Part shown: piece after piece, positions 22,495 to 33,004 of the stretch
Layout: every line of letters starts with the position of its first letter
How positions within the stretch are numbered: the first letter of the stretch is position 1
From: Isoetes taiwanensis
Taxonomy: Eukaryota; Streptophyta; Lycopodiopsida; Isoetales; Isoetaceae
Direction: 5' to 3'
Assembly: GCA_021234155.1 (NCBI GenBank)
Contig: JAJEKV010000020.1
Location: 4,388,563 to 4,452,562 of the forward strand
DNA length: 64,000 nucleotides
The notes under the pieces: generated by a model
Seen by the model: the letters and a program-made list of their open reading frames with translations, nothing else
Databases searched by the model: none
Told to the model about the DNA's origin: nothing
Translations under genes and position numbers: made by a program

Positions 22495-22746
22495 TGGCAC
22501 GCTCCAATTTCCAGGACTCATACTTCAATTGCTCTCTTGCCAAAACCCTTTTCAATATTGCACCTTGTCCATCATGTTCTCCTTTGCCATGAGAACGGCA
22601 AAAGAAATTCCACTCATACTTGGCACGCTCCAATTTCCAGGACTCATACTTCAATTGCTCTCTTGCCAAAACCCTTTTCAATATTGCACCTTGTCCATCA
22701 TGTTCTCCTTTGCCATGAGAACTGGCAAAGAAATTCCACTCATACT
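22495..22746. repeat. 126-bp in-frame tandem duplication within the transposase-like core
   Basis: The unit beginning TGGCACGCTCCAATTTCC occurs at 22495-22620 and 22621-22746. It encodes 42 residues (YEWNFF..SHGKGEHDG..LERAK), so the conserved HGKG-HDG motif is present twice in frame. The copies differ at only a few bases. Confidence 0.9.
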
Positions 22747-23536
22747 CAATTCCTCCACTACACACATAGTTCCTTCCTAAATACCAGAAAGGCCTTGCTC
22801 CTTTAAACTGGGATGTGCAACCATCACTCCAAAAAATATGTTTCTTGTACTCAATATTCTGTGCTCTAAGCCACGGTCGGCATGTACTTTCAAGCAATGT
22901 TGTACAAACTCACGAGGGGCTATGCTCCCCCTCGTCATCCGAAATATAAAATTGCACTTCCTTTATAATTCTCCTCTCGATTGGTCCGATGATCTCCCCG
23001 ACTTGTCTTCTTCTTTTTTTTCAGCTTTATCCCGGCTTCTTCTCTTTGCTCTGCCTCTTTAACTTCCATCTCCTCTATCTCAAATTTGGGTTGCATGTCT
23101 ATATGTGATATGAACCGTAATTGAGGCTCGGTCCGGTGTGCCGATGGCAAGATTGTGCCTCCCTCCTCAATTTTAAAATCGTAATTTTCAGCAAAGTCAA
23201 TTCACAGACAATTGCATCTTCGGGAAAGGTATCCAAACACGTCCTGAATTGCTTTGCCTGCCAGTGTGCCACATAATTGTGTGTGACAAATTGTACCATT
23301 GTCTTGTTGGCATGCTTCATGAACTCGGGCAGCCTCTCGTTCTTGTATGCAAGTCTTGTTACTTTGGCTGGTTTCCTCCCTCCCATTTTTTTCTTGGTAG
23401 TCTCCTTCATGTATCCAACTTCTTGCTGATTTTAGACCATGAACATTTCTGTCAGTTTGCAGTTTGTTTAAAAAGAATGTTAAACGAGCACAATTTAATT
23501 AAACCAAACAGAATACCTTTTCAAACTGTTTCCACT

Positions 23537-24685
23537 GAAGGAAAGTGCAAAAGCATACTTCTTGGCGCTGTTGCCTCCGCCTGCGGCTAGGGCGGCAAGG
23601 GGAGAGGACGCCGCCCTCCTCTTCCCTGATTCTGGCACTGCCTCAGAACTCCTTGCAGATCAGAGATAGAACCGGATACTAGCGGGGTTTTGCCATCAAA
23701 TTCAGGTGGATCTTTCTTATCTTTTAAAGAATGTTCCGGATTGCTTGCCTGAAACTGCTTCAAGGCGGTCCTAATGTTTTTGCCTGATGCCACTAACGTG
23801 GCCAGATTTGCTAAAGCAGATGAGCAAGATCATGTAAGTTTTCTGAATTTACCATTTTCTTGTTTATCAAGATCCGAAAAGGCATACAGCCTATAAGGTA
23901 GCAGATTTTAGCAGAAACATAAAGAGAGCAGTTCTCATGTAAATATATTCTGGGCAGTCTAATCTATGGTGGATCTTTTGAATGCTGGCTTTTTCCCCTT
24001 CCTCTTGCTCTTTCTTTCTAGTGGAAAGATCTAAGAATGTTGTTCTGGAAGGAGTCAGGGTAAATTCTTGATTTCGACTTTACAGTTTAGAAACAGGATG
24101 CTTAATTTTTCTGAGATTGCCGAGCTAGGGAGATAACTGTGTCCAGGAAGACGCTTCCATATCGATCCAGATATCATGAACCAAAATTTAGGGAGGTTTT
24201 GGTGCTGGGCTGTGTATCTAGCTTTACAGGTTGGCTGACTGGCACATCCCGACAATGCAGCATCTCCTTTCAATTTTGCATTCTGTAGAAAAATTGCAGA
24301 ATCAGATCATAGTTTGAAGCAGTTGGGCTTCTCTGAGCAGTGCGAGAGAATTGGTCAGATTACTCTTTAGCTCTTTTCTCTTCATTTTTAGTTTTGCAAG
24401 AAGGTTTTTGGAGCATTCACGACTTATTTACAGTTTCTGGAAAGCTTGTGCTAAGCTCCTGTAGTATTTTATCTAACCAGGAAGATTGGTTTTAATCATG
24501 TAGTACTGGATAGATAGAAGAAGATGTTGAGAAAGGCAGATTAGTACAGAAATTTTGGATATGAAATCTGATCTATATGAGATCTTTGTGCTTAAATTTT
24601 ATCTGGTCTATGTGAGACCTATGCTGTAATTCTTCCTATCTTTTAATAAAAATTTTCTTTCCTTCAAAAAAAAAAAAAAAAAAAC
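23537..24685 (+). mobile_element. poly(A)-tailed retroposon inserted in the transposase-like gene
   Basis: The insert is flanked by an 8-bp duplication TTTCCACT (23529-23536 and 24686-24693) and ends in an A-tract (24666-24684) preceded by an AATAAA-like signal near 24647. On the minus strand the duplication lies in coding sequence (..YKVEWK / QFEK..), so the insertion split an exon. The 5' end is GC-rich (GCCTCCGCCTGCGGCTAGGG). I found no reverse-transcriptase motif, so it is a truncated LINE, a long SINE or a processed transcript. Confidence 0.75.
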
Positions 24686-26400
24686 TTTCCACTCCACTTT
24701 GTAATCAGTTTCTATCTTCTCCTTAGGACAAAAAGCAAACCTGTTTATAACACCACAATTAAAGTTACTGAGCAGTAATATCTTTCATAACATTGAAGAG
24801 ACAAACTTAAGAGTACCTTTTCAGCCCACAATCTTTGCATGCCAACTGCAGACATTGATGTTTGTGCCATTCTTCATCTTCTTCTTTAGGGCAGACCATT
24901 TGCCTCCAAAAATCACTAGTGGATTTATAAACATGGTTCTTGGCACTACAGAAGTTACCATCACCACAAATGAAAGACAATTACAATTGCATTCTTTGTG
25001 CACCCCATTTGGATCTGTTTCCTGATTTTGTTGAGTGCTTGCATCACATACTCAAAGTGCATGTGATATTGGCGAAGAATGCGTCTCTCTTTCTTTTAAA
25101 CGCCTCACAAAAGATGGCTTCAGCAATTCAAATGTGCGCTGTGAAATCTTCATTTCATTGAATTCCTTTTTGAATGCCATGTAAAATTGCAACTATAAAC
25201 AAAGCAGAAATACAGAGTTCCAAAAAAAATTAAAAGCAGCAATATAGTAAAGCATAACAAGCGGTAAAACATATAAAGCATAATAATTACCTGAGAAATT
25301 TCAAACAGTTGTATTGGATGATCAATTTTTTCACCATCTTTTGTAACAAACTTTCTCACATGCTTCCTGTATGGTGAGACTCTTGTGTTTTCTGTCCAGA
25401 ACTTGTAAACAGAATTCTTAACCTCATCAGTTATTGCATCTGATCTCTTTTTCCTTGAAAACATTGACCACGGACCACATTCTTGTTCTGCCATTACTCT
25501 TCTTCTGGTTGCTGCAACAACAGATTTTCTTGATACATGAAGGAGGCGTGCAACTGCAGACTGGTTGGTTTTGTTTGCTGTTGAAGATACCATTTGCAAT
25601 GTGGACTTTCTTGCTTGCATTATATCTGTCTTCCTTAGTTTCTTTTGCTGATTGAGTGTCTCTTGAACATTTCTAATTACATTCTTCATGACCTTGCTTT
25701 GATCATGATCAACAAAATCCACCTCCAGTGGCAATTTCTTCTTCACTCTCTTCACAAATCTGTGCACCACCAGTGCCTTATCCCCTTCTTTCAAAGGCTT
25801 TGTGATATTATTGAAATAATCGTCCAAATTCTTGGACAATTCTTGAAGCCTTCTCGCACTCAAGCCGCTGTCAACTTGAGGCTGGATATTTTCTTTCTCC
25901 CTCTCCCTATCTCTTTTCCTCTGTCTAGATTGCCTTCTTCTCTCGGCTTGAATTTCCCGGAAAATTTGAAGTCGCTTTTCTTCATCTAAATCTGATGCTG
26001 ATTGATCCATTTAGAATCGTGTTGTGCATAGAATTGTGTTGTACAGAGAATGCACAAAGAAAATCCTGTTCAGGGGTACAACACCGGATCATGCTTCCCG
26101 CCATTGCCAAATCTATTCACTCTCCATGCCATCTCACAACAACCCCGCCAAATTGATTTTGTACCGAATTTGATTTTGCGGGTAGCCATGTCATCGATCC
26201 GGAAGCAATTTGCTAAAAACGGATCATCGCGTTCCCGCTCTCCAAGCACCTCCAAGCATAGCGGACCAAGCACGAAAAGCAGCGCGTCCGGACGGGTGCT
26301 TTTGTACCCCAATATCTAACTTAGACCCGTTGGTTAGTTGCAAATTCCATAAATGATTTTCTTTTGTAACCTGAATATATAGATTGCATAACATAAGATA

Positions 26401-26960
26401 TTGGTTTGCTTCAAACACAAGATATGTTTAAGGTCACAAAGTCATCTTCTATTTTGATGAAAAATTTGTTCGCTATTTTGGTAATAAACTTGAACCATTT
26501 ATTTCATCGAACAACAATGGTTTCATTGTGCAACTGCCACGAAGCTATTATTGGTTTACAAATGAGATGTCTTAATTTCTTCACTAAACTAAGATCGATC
26601 TTTATCCAAAATATAATTGGTTTGTCTCCAACGCAAATTACTTTGAAGATACGAAGCCACCACTAGATCGTATACTATAGGGCATTGGTTTGCGTCTAAT
26701 GCAAGATATGTTTAAATACACAAAGCCACACCTATTATAAAAAGCTTGTCCACTATTTTGGTAATAAACTTGAACCATTTATCCCATAGAACAACAATGG
26801 TTTCACTGGAAAGCCACCATAAATTGCAAATTCCTTAGACCTAAAGCTACTGTTGGTTCTTTACTAAACTAATACCAATTGTTTAATCCAAAATATGATT
26901 AGTTTGTTTCCAGCACAAAGTACTGCGAAGATACAAACACCACTAGTATGATAGATAAAT
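26401..26960. repeat. diverged tandem duplication, about 285-bp unit
   Basis: Two adjacent segments share GGTAATAAACTTGAACCATT (26480 and 26763), GAACAACAATGGTTTCA and AATATAATTGGTTTGT-like stretches in the same order. They start near 26400 and 26685. They lie just outside the right TIR of the 18-26 kb element and hold no gene. Confidence 0.7.
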
Positions 26961-27609
26961 CGTAACCTCATAATGAGAAACTCGTAGCCTTTATTCTATG
27001 CATTATGGTTCATTTGACAAGACAATCATGAGCTTGATTAAGATACCACTATGAGTTGCACAATTTTTTAAGGCTAAAGCCATTAGTGATTTATAGCATA
27101 TAGTATTAATTGGCCTACATGTCATATAGTACCAAACCAGGAAAGAACAATAGCGGGAAACTATAGTAACAAACCACAGTAAAAAACTCTAGATATTTAC
27201 GATATGGATATACCACGTTGAAAAACCTTAAATACAAATCACACTATTTAACTGCCTATGGTTATTCAACACATTAACCCACTTAGTAACATTAGTTTAT
27301 TTTGGTGGTTTAATACAAAAAGTAACCCAGAAAACTGATAACAGTCATTTTTTGGGGGCCTTGTGTGAGTGCACAAAGCTTGGATGCTTTAGTGCAGAAA
27401 ATAGTCATTTTGGATGCACCACTATTGGATCTAGTAATACCAGCTCCTCCTGCTGCTCAGGAAATGCATAGGTAAAAAATCTCGGGTATAGAATCAAAGC
27501 TTTCAATGAAAAACCAAATTTTGTAATATAGTGCTTTTTTTTTTAATATATATTATAAACTTTCGGATAGAGAATGTACTTTCATGTGTTTGAATGTACT
27601 AATGGATGT
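26961..27609. other. AT-rich DNA, no gene seen
   Basis: No frame or motif stands out. Coding sequence of the transposase-like fragment becomes recognisable after about 27610. Confidence 0.4.
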
Positions 27610-28458
27610 GTTCTAGAGCTGCATTGACCTCAATCCAATGGCTTTCTTAATGGATGAGGTTGCAGATTGGAAATCATTTGTCGAGGGATACTTGCTAGAT
27701 GGTAAGGATCAATTGACAGGACACACAAAGCCACTTCAGTTCAAGTTTTGGGTTAGGGATGGAATACCGATCATGCAATATAAGTGGAGACCAGGTGACA
27801 ACTTGTGGATGCCTGTACAAGGAATCGAGTTGTGGCAACGGGGTGCTACAGATGAAGTTCTTAAATCTAAAGGGCAGCCAAAACCACTACCTCCCTTCAA
27901 GACTGTTAAAGACTCTAGCCAACTAGCGAAGGGCATCAAGGATTATATAACACACTGGGATGATGTTTGAAATGGAAAGCACACCTCCACTCTGAAGAAA
28001 AATCACACGGACTCCCTAATCAATTACTGGAAGAAAGTTGTGACATGCTTAGAAAGTGAACAACCATGTGGGGGGGAGCTAAGAGACGGTTACCAGAGTC
28101 CAGATGGGAGGGTTCTCAAGGAGCAAGCACATCTAAGAAAGTTCACTTGGGTCCTAACAATGGTTCCAAGTGGTTTGTGGGAAGTAAGGCCTCAAAGCCG
28201 AAGTGGTTTGATCTTCCTGAGTAGGATCCCTTTGATGACATCAAGGAAGGATACTTTGTGCTAGTAAGGCCTGACGATGAGAATTGTCCAATATGGTTAG
28301 GGGTGGCACTCTCTGATGTAACAACCACCATGGCTGATGGAGAGGAGTTGCGTCCTGGATTCCAAGTTCAATATTGGGAGCCCATTGAAAGACACAAGAA
28401 GGGCAACTTGAAGGAGCAATATACCGATTGCTGGGAGAAGAAGTGGAGTGCAAATCAT
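27610..28458 (+). pseudogene. C-terminal part of a DUF7869-type transposase-like gene, interrupted by element copy B
   Basis: The frame at 27638-27970 encodes DWKSFVEGYLLDG, TGHTKPLQFKFWVRDGIPIM and DNLWMPVQGIELW, the segment that follows the QLDN/GHT core in this family (compare the fragment at 63.65-63.78 kb). A second block at 28258-28455, in another frame, has VRPDDENCPIWLGVAL, FQVQYWEPIERHKKGNLKEQ and DCWEKKW, a conserved C-terminal module of these proteins that may be a small beta-barrel (inferred). The frame then runs into the left TIR of copy B at 28463. It resumes at 36877 beyond the element. Stops between the blocks show that it was already decaying or has lost introns. Confidence 0.7.
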
Positions 28459-28809
28459 GCTGAACAAGATTGCATATTAAACGGGAGCAAATCATCGAAA
28501 CGAGAGCGAAAGAAATATTCCTTAAAGATTCCCCCTTTTTTTTTACAAAAAGGGGGTAAAACGAGGTTAAAAAAAAAAAGATGCATGAAATTCTATTTTG
28601 ACCCCCCCAAAAGTGACTACTTTTTTTGTGCAACGAAAGAATTGACTGTTTTAAAGTGTCATTTTTCTTAGCAAATAGAATGTTCTTGAAGTATATTTTA
28701 CGTGAAAAACCCTAATTTCAGAGGATAAAATATTTAACAAAAAATTGAAGTTAGTCCATAACTGAAACTGTAGTATTCTCAAAATTTGAAGATAGAATCT
28801 TCATATTCA

Positions 28810-31800
28810 CATGCAAAATTTACAGTCTTTTTCTAAGACTCAGTTATGTGCAAAAGTGTGAGGAGTGATGAAGGAGGGATCCAGGACGTCATCATGTTCA
28901 TTTATGCCATCCTCATCACCTTCACTTCTTTCACTGTCACTAGAGGAAGTGCTTGAGTTATCTTCCTCATCACTATCAACAGATGGTGTAGCATTGCCAC
29001 CACCTTCTTCATCCTCTTCTTCATAATTACAAGCTTTTTTTAAGCAAATTGATAGTCCTCTGGCGTAGACGATTGTCAGATTTCAATTTAAAATCATAGC
29101 ACAATATAGTCACGTCATTAAGGATCAGCTCATCCCTACAACCCACCTTCTTGGACTTTCTTCCTTTTCCTTGGCTTCTCATTTCTAACTCATATCTACC
29201 TTCAAAAGCATTTTCTGGGCGTGTTGCAAGCCAATGAATCTTGAGTTTAGTGACTAAGCCTTCCTCCTTGACTGTGTCAAGCACTTTTGGGGTAAAAGCA
29301 TGTTAGGGTGTCCCTTAAAAAGTATTATTTAGTGACCAAAAAAGTACCTAAAAAGGTACCCAGGACTGGGTACTGGGTACCTGTGTAATATCTCAATAAA
29401 CGGTACATTCTAGAACTTTTATATATATTTTGGTCTCCGGTAGCATTATCTTTATCTTAACTTTGAATATTAATGCGTCCGTGACTTTTATTTTAGACTT
29501 TTGTACTAGTTTTAATGAAAATAAAAATGAGAAAGTACCCAGTTTTGAAGTACCTAGTGTATGTACTTTTGCAGGTTCCAAAAGTGGTACACCCTAACAT
29601 GCTTTTACCCTTTGCTATCCAAAAAGGTCGACCTTTGTCATCCTCCTCAGTTGGAAGAGCAATTAGCATACCCTTGGTAATTTCTGTGATATTACCTTGA
29701 GGTTCATTCCTGCGTCTTGGTCCGAGGTACATGACTCGATCCTCATCTTCTTCTACTGCAGGTGCTAATGTAGCATTGCTTGGACCTGCTTGGTGCTGGG
29801 GTTGATGGAAGGTGTTAGGCCATCCAAATGGTTCTTGCAACTGTCTTAGAGCTATATTTTTCACAACAATTTTCTGTTCGAGAAAGAAATTACTCCACCA
29901 CATCCGATCTTCTTCTAAGAAGTACTTAAAGCCTGAGGAAATTCCATTTTCAATGGCTTTTAAGGATGACTCTGGGGTACTTTTCTTCTGCTTGGACTCC
30001 TTAGGATTTTTGAGAGGAAGTTGTTCAGCACGTTCTATGAAGGAAGTGTCTGGAATATATTTAAGGAAGCGTAATCCCTTTTGTGGACTCCAAATTTTGG
30101 TTGTGGTATACTTTTTCCCCTGAAGAAACTCGCCATCCTTCAAGTAGAACTTGATGTGATGTTGAAAGGTGAGATCATTCAACTTGTTCACGCGGCTTGT
30201 TCTCTCGCCTGAACGTTGAGAGAAAACAAACTCTCTCAAATCAGCGTGTCTCTTTAAGAAGATCGATCAATTGGAGTGGGAGTGTAAGAATCTTCAATAA
30301 TTCAACTAATGTAGGAAGGGAGAAAGCCTTCTTCCTTCTAAGGCACACACGAAAATCTGGCCAACATCCGTCAATCTTGATCATGAGTGTGGCCTACAAG
30401 TAAAAAAAACGAAGCTTCACTTTTCTAAAGATCCCTAGCTCCACTAACATAGCACAAGATGCAAAGAGTGTTTGATTCTTGTTCTCCCTTGTAGTATTGT
30501 CAAGTTGCGTGTAAAGCAATCGGTGGTAATTGCTCTTTGCTCCCGACAGACCTTGTTAAGAATTGTAATTGTGAGGTTCGGGTCACCATGCAATTGCAAG
30601 TTTGGATATGTCAATAATACTTTGCACTTTAGACTTCCTTTGAAGACCATAGCTCCTACAAGGTGGACCTTAACAAAACATTCCTCCGCACATCTTTAGG
30701 AATGTTCAAGAAATGTGGTAGAGTAGTTTTTTTTGGTCCATTCCATCAATCACAACAGACATATATTGCGAAGTGGATGTTCAAGAGCTTTTTTTCCTGT
30801 GTTTGGCAAGCTTTCTTCTCTCTTTGCTTGTTGTTCACGATGTCCGGGTAGGTTCTGTTGCACAAACATCTCAGAGAAGAAATAAGGTCAAAGCATTTTT
30901 TAAAACAAGTGAGAGATTGAAGAACATGAGCTTACTTCTTTAGACCTCTATCTTTGCAGTTTCTCTTTGACTTTTAATTCTGCACACCTTGAGCAAATGT
31001 GACATTCTCATGTCTCCCCGAATTTTCACTAAACCCGAATTCACTTTTCCACAATCTGTGAAGTGTGAGTAAGAGATGTCTTTGAAGTTGAGTGCAAGTC
31101 TCTTTGTACTCATTAAAAACATCTTTTTGGTGATGTTATCGGTTAAATGATACATGTTGTTTGTTAGGGGCAGCTTCTCACATGTTTCTCTAAAATATTT
31201 CTCCATCCATGACACACAGCAGGGGCATGCATAGTTACAACTCTTCTTGGTCCACAATGATCATCAATTGCTGGACTTTTGTCCGATCTTTTGTGTATTC
31301 TAGACATTCTGGTAGTCCCTAAACGGTGGACAACCATAAAGCATTTCTGGCAAACTTCTTGACGGTTAATGTAGTGCAAGAAGGTGTTGCGGTCTGGCCT
31401 TACATGATAGGCCAAGTAGGCATTCGGTCAGCCAATGTCATTGAACTCAGAGTTGTCTCTAATTGCTCGTAATTTAGACATGTTAAATTTGTTGATGCAA
31501 CCCAATGAGCAGCATTTACTTCTTAAAAAGTCTTCTCATTTTATGCTCGTCCATAAGGTTTCTTCTTCTTACAGAGGAGCATGCTCTCACACCATAATCC
31601 ACCTTGAATTTTTTGGTGGACTGGCTAGAGAACGTGTAATCTCGTTGCACTTCGTTGGTGTCTTCATCTTCTCAAGAGAGTTCTACTGGGGTGACCTCCT
31701 CTCGCCCTTAGTGGTGTGCTTGTAGAGGAGAACAAAACCACGGAAGCTGTACCCGAAAAAGGCGAGGTGCAAAGTGTTGAATGAAGGAGATGGGCCAAAG

Positions 31801-32310
31801 ATATGATGTGCCAAAAAAGTTGTTGTAGCGCCTTCACAAAGAGTTCGATCAAACATCTCTTATAGCGCAGACCGAAATTCTCGCGAAACCCATGTGTCAC
31901 CACGCTTTGTGTGAAGAGGAGTAGATGCCGCAGGTCGCCTTCATTTGTAGTGAAATCGTGGTGGGAGAAACGATGGAGAATCTCGCAGCTCTTGAACGAG
32001 CTATATTCCCGCATGTGTAAGTGAAGATGGAGAAACAACAAACGGCGGAGGCAAATTTCCAAAAAATTTGCCGAGGTCGAGCCATTGTAGTGTCGGGATG
32101 GAACAAATGGTGGTGGAAGATTGCTATGTGCAACAGTGAGGGTTGGAAAGGTGGTGGCAGCCGGTTTCCTACCGGACTTGAGAGGGTTAGAAAGGTGGTG
32201 GCGGTCTACTAGTTACCGGACTCCTGAGTGTCTTCGAAGCAACAAAGACCTTGTCGAGGTAGGTGTTGAAGAAGCACGAGTGTTTGGACAAGACGATTCC
32301 GCGATCACAT
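28810..32310 (-). pseudogene. DUF7869-type transposase-like gene, copy B
   Basis: This is the better preserved partner of the gene at 4.5-7.7 kb. In order on the minus strand: an N-terminal block with SRIHKRSDKSPAIDDHCGPRR (31310-31240); CPCCVSWMEKYFRETCEKLP and FLMSTKRLALNFKDISYSHF (31230-31060); FKGSLKCKVLLTYPNL (30640) and the QLD core (about 30500); then a 248-codon open stretch at 30239-29493 with IKFYLKDGEFLQGKKY, GFKYFLEEDRMWWSNFFLEQ and NEPQGNITEITKGMLIALP; then, after the MITE, VKEEGLVTKLKIHWLATRPE and an acidic tail (to about 28870). The role is presumably transposase, by comparison with the QLDNASGQNKN/PGHT core at 63.3 kb. Frameshifts occur in the core. Confidence 0.65.
29290..29610. 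mobile_element. 321-bp MITE with perfect 22-bp TIRs
   Basis: The ends are GGGTAAAAGCATGTTAGGGT(GT) at 29290-29311 and the exact inverse at 29589-29610. TTT lies on both sides. The homologous site in copy A (7240-7255) is uninterrupted, giving a natural empty site within the codons for IAKVLDTVKEEG. No coding capacity. An internal inverted segment GGTACCCAGGACTGGGTAC lies near 29357. Confidence 0.9.
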
Positions 32311-33004
32311 AGAAAACACAACCGACAGCTTGCCTACCTTTAAAAAGGAAAAATTCGAAATTCAATTGCGTATTCCGCTAAAGATTTAGTCGTCGCCAGA
32401 ATTCCATCAATATACATTTGTCAGATTCGATTCACATAGCTTAAAACAATGGATGGTAAGCATGTAAAGTACATAGTACGCCTTTCTTTTGTTTTCCGAT
32501 TTGTTTCAGAGGCCGTAATAATACACTTTGCGAATACACTTTGCTCATCGGCGACGCGGGCAAAGTGTATTCGAATACACTTTGAACTGGTATTGAGCAA
32601 AGTGTATTCGAATACACTTTACTCTTTTCGCCGCTGGGCAAAGTGTATTCGAATACACTTTGCCCTTCAGCGCATAAAGAAAAGTGTATTCCTGGATACA
32701 CTTTTTGCACTGCTAAGGAGCAAAGTGTATTCCGTATCACACTTTTGCTTGTATTTTTGAGAACGCTTTGTTTGTTTGCACTTAAATAACACACTTTTTA
32801 GCTGCAAATGCCCGCTTTTAGGTTAAAAATAACACTTTCGAGTCCAATTAAGGCACAAAAAATTGTCTTGGAGTGACAATATTTTAGCTTGTTTTCCTGT
32901 CTTTTTCGGGCCTTCAGGGCACAAGTTTAGTAAATGTTATTCTGGAATACAACTTTCGTTTGAATTTCTGTCTTAACAAGGTAGTTTTCAACGCTTCAAA
33001 GGGC
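32311..33004. promoter_or_regulatory. divergent spacer of copy B with a palindrome cluster
   Basis: At least five members of the family AAAGTGTATTCGAATACACTTT lie between 32520 and 32745 (perfect examples near 32569, 32600 and 32640; one with a CTGG centre near 32680; one decayed near 32725). Another half-decayed member is near 32935. They sit between two divergently transcribed genes, so a shared control or origin-like role is plausible but unproven. Confidence 0.6.

Larger units (their letters stand above)
22130..26010 (-). pseudogene. transposase-like protein of the SDGC / HGKGxHDG family, multi-exon, decayed
   Basis: Exon 1 starts at ATG 26010 and encodes a charged coil (EEKRLQIFREIQAERRRQSR), a helical region, and FWTENTRVSPYRKHVRKF, ending at CAG/GTAATTATT (about 25291). 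Following blocks: FNEMKISQRTFELLKPSF (about 25160); a Cys-rich segment (FCGDGNFCSAKNH.., then CLQLACKDCGLK; 24985-24835); KHANKTMVQFVTHNYVAHWQ and DFAENYDFKIEEGG (23350-23170, one frameshift near 23200); FWSDGCTSQFKGARPFWYL (about 22830); NFF.SHGKGEHDGQGAILKR (twice); FFWHIDPQNVDKSERKEWKT with CLSCYCSYC (about 22380-22200). This order matches a widespread transposon-associated family. The Asp/His residues suggest a DDE/RNase-H-like nuclease (inferred). A retroposon at 23537 and several frameshifts disable it. Confidence 0.7.
17953..26328. mobile_element. 8376-bp TIR transposon with a SDGC-type transposase-like gene and a RING/HAD cargo gene
   Basis: The left end reads GGGTCTAAGTTAGATATTGG and continues GGTACAAAA. 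The right end (26300-26328) is its exact inverse. The flanks carry the 4-bp duplication GTTG (17949-17952 and 26329-26332). Inside are two divergent gene remnants: on the plus strand (18.2-21.2 kb) a gene with coiled-coil, RING-like and FCP1/HAD-like parts, and on the minus strand (26.0-22.1 kb) a transposase-like gene. Size, TSD length and divergent layout parallel copy B at 28.5-36.9 kb, although the TIR sequences and proteins differ. Both genes carry frameshifts, and one is split by a retroposon. Confidence 0.85.

Noticed and set aside
22438-22806. Two plus-strand frames of 122 and 108 codons with repeated wording
   Set aside because: They are antisense shadows of the duplicated HGKG-HDG segment of the minus-strand transposase-like gene.
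32520-32745. A CRISPR-like array, because of regularly spaced short palindromic repeats
   Set aside because: Repeats and spacers are irregular, the spacers are near-identical fragments, no cas genes are present, and the context is a plant nuclear transposon.
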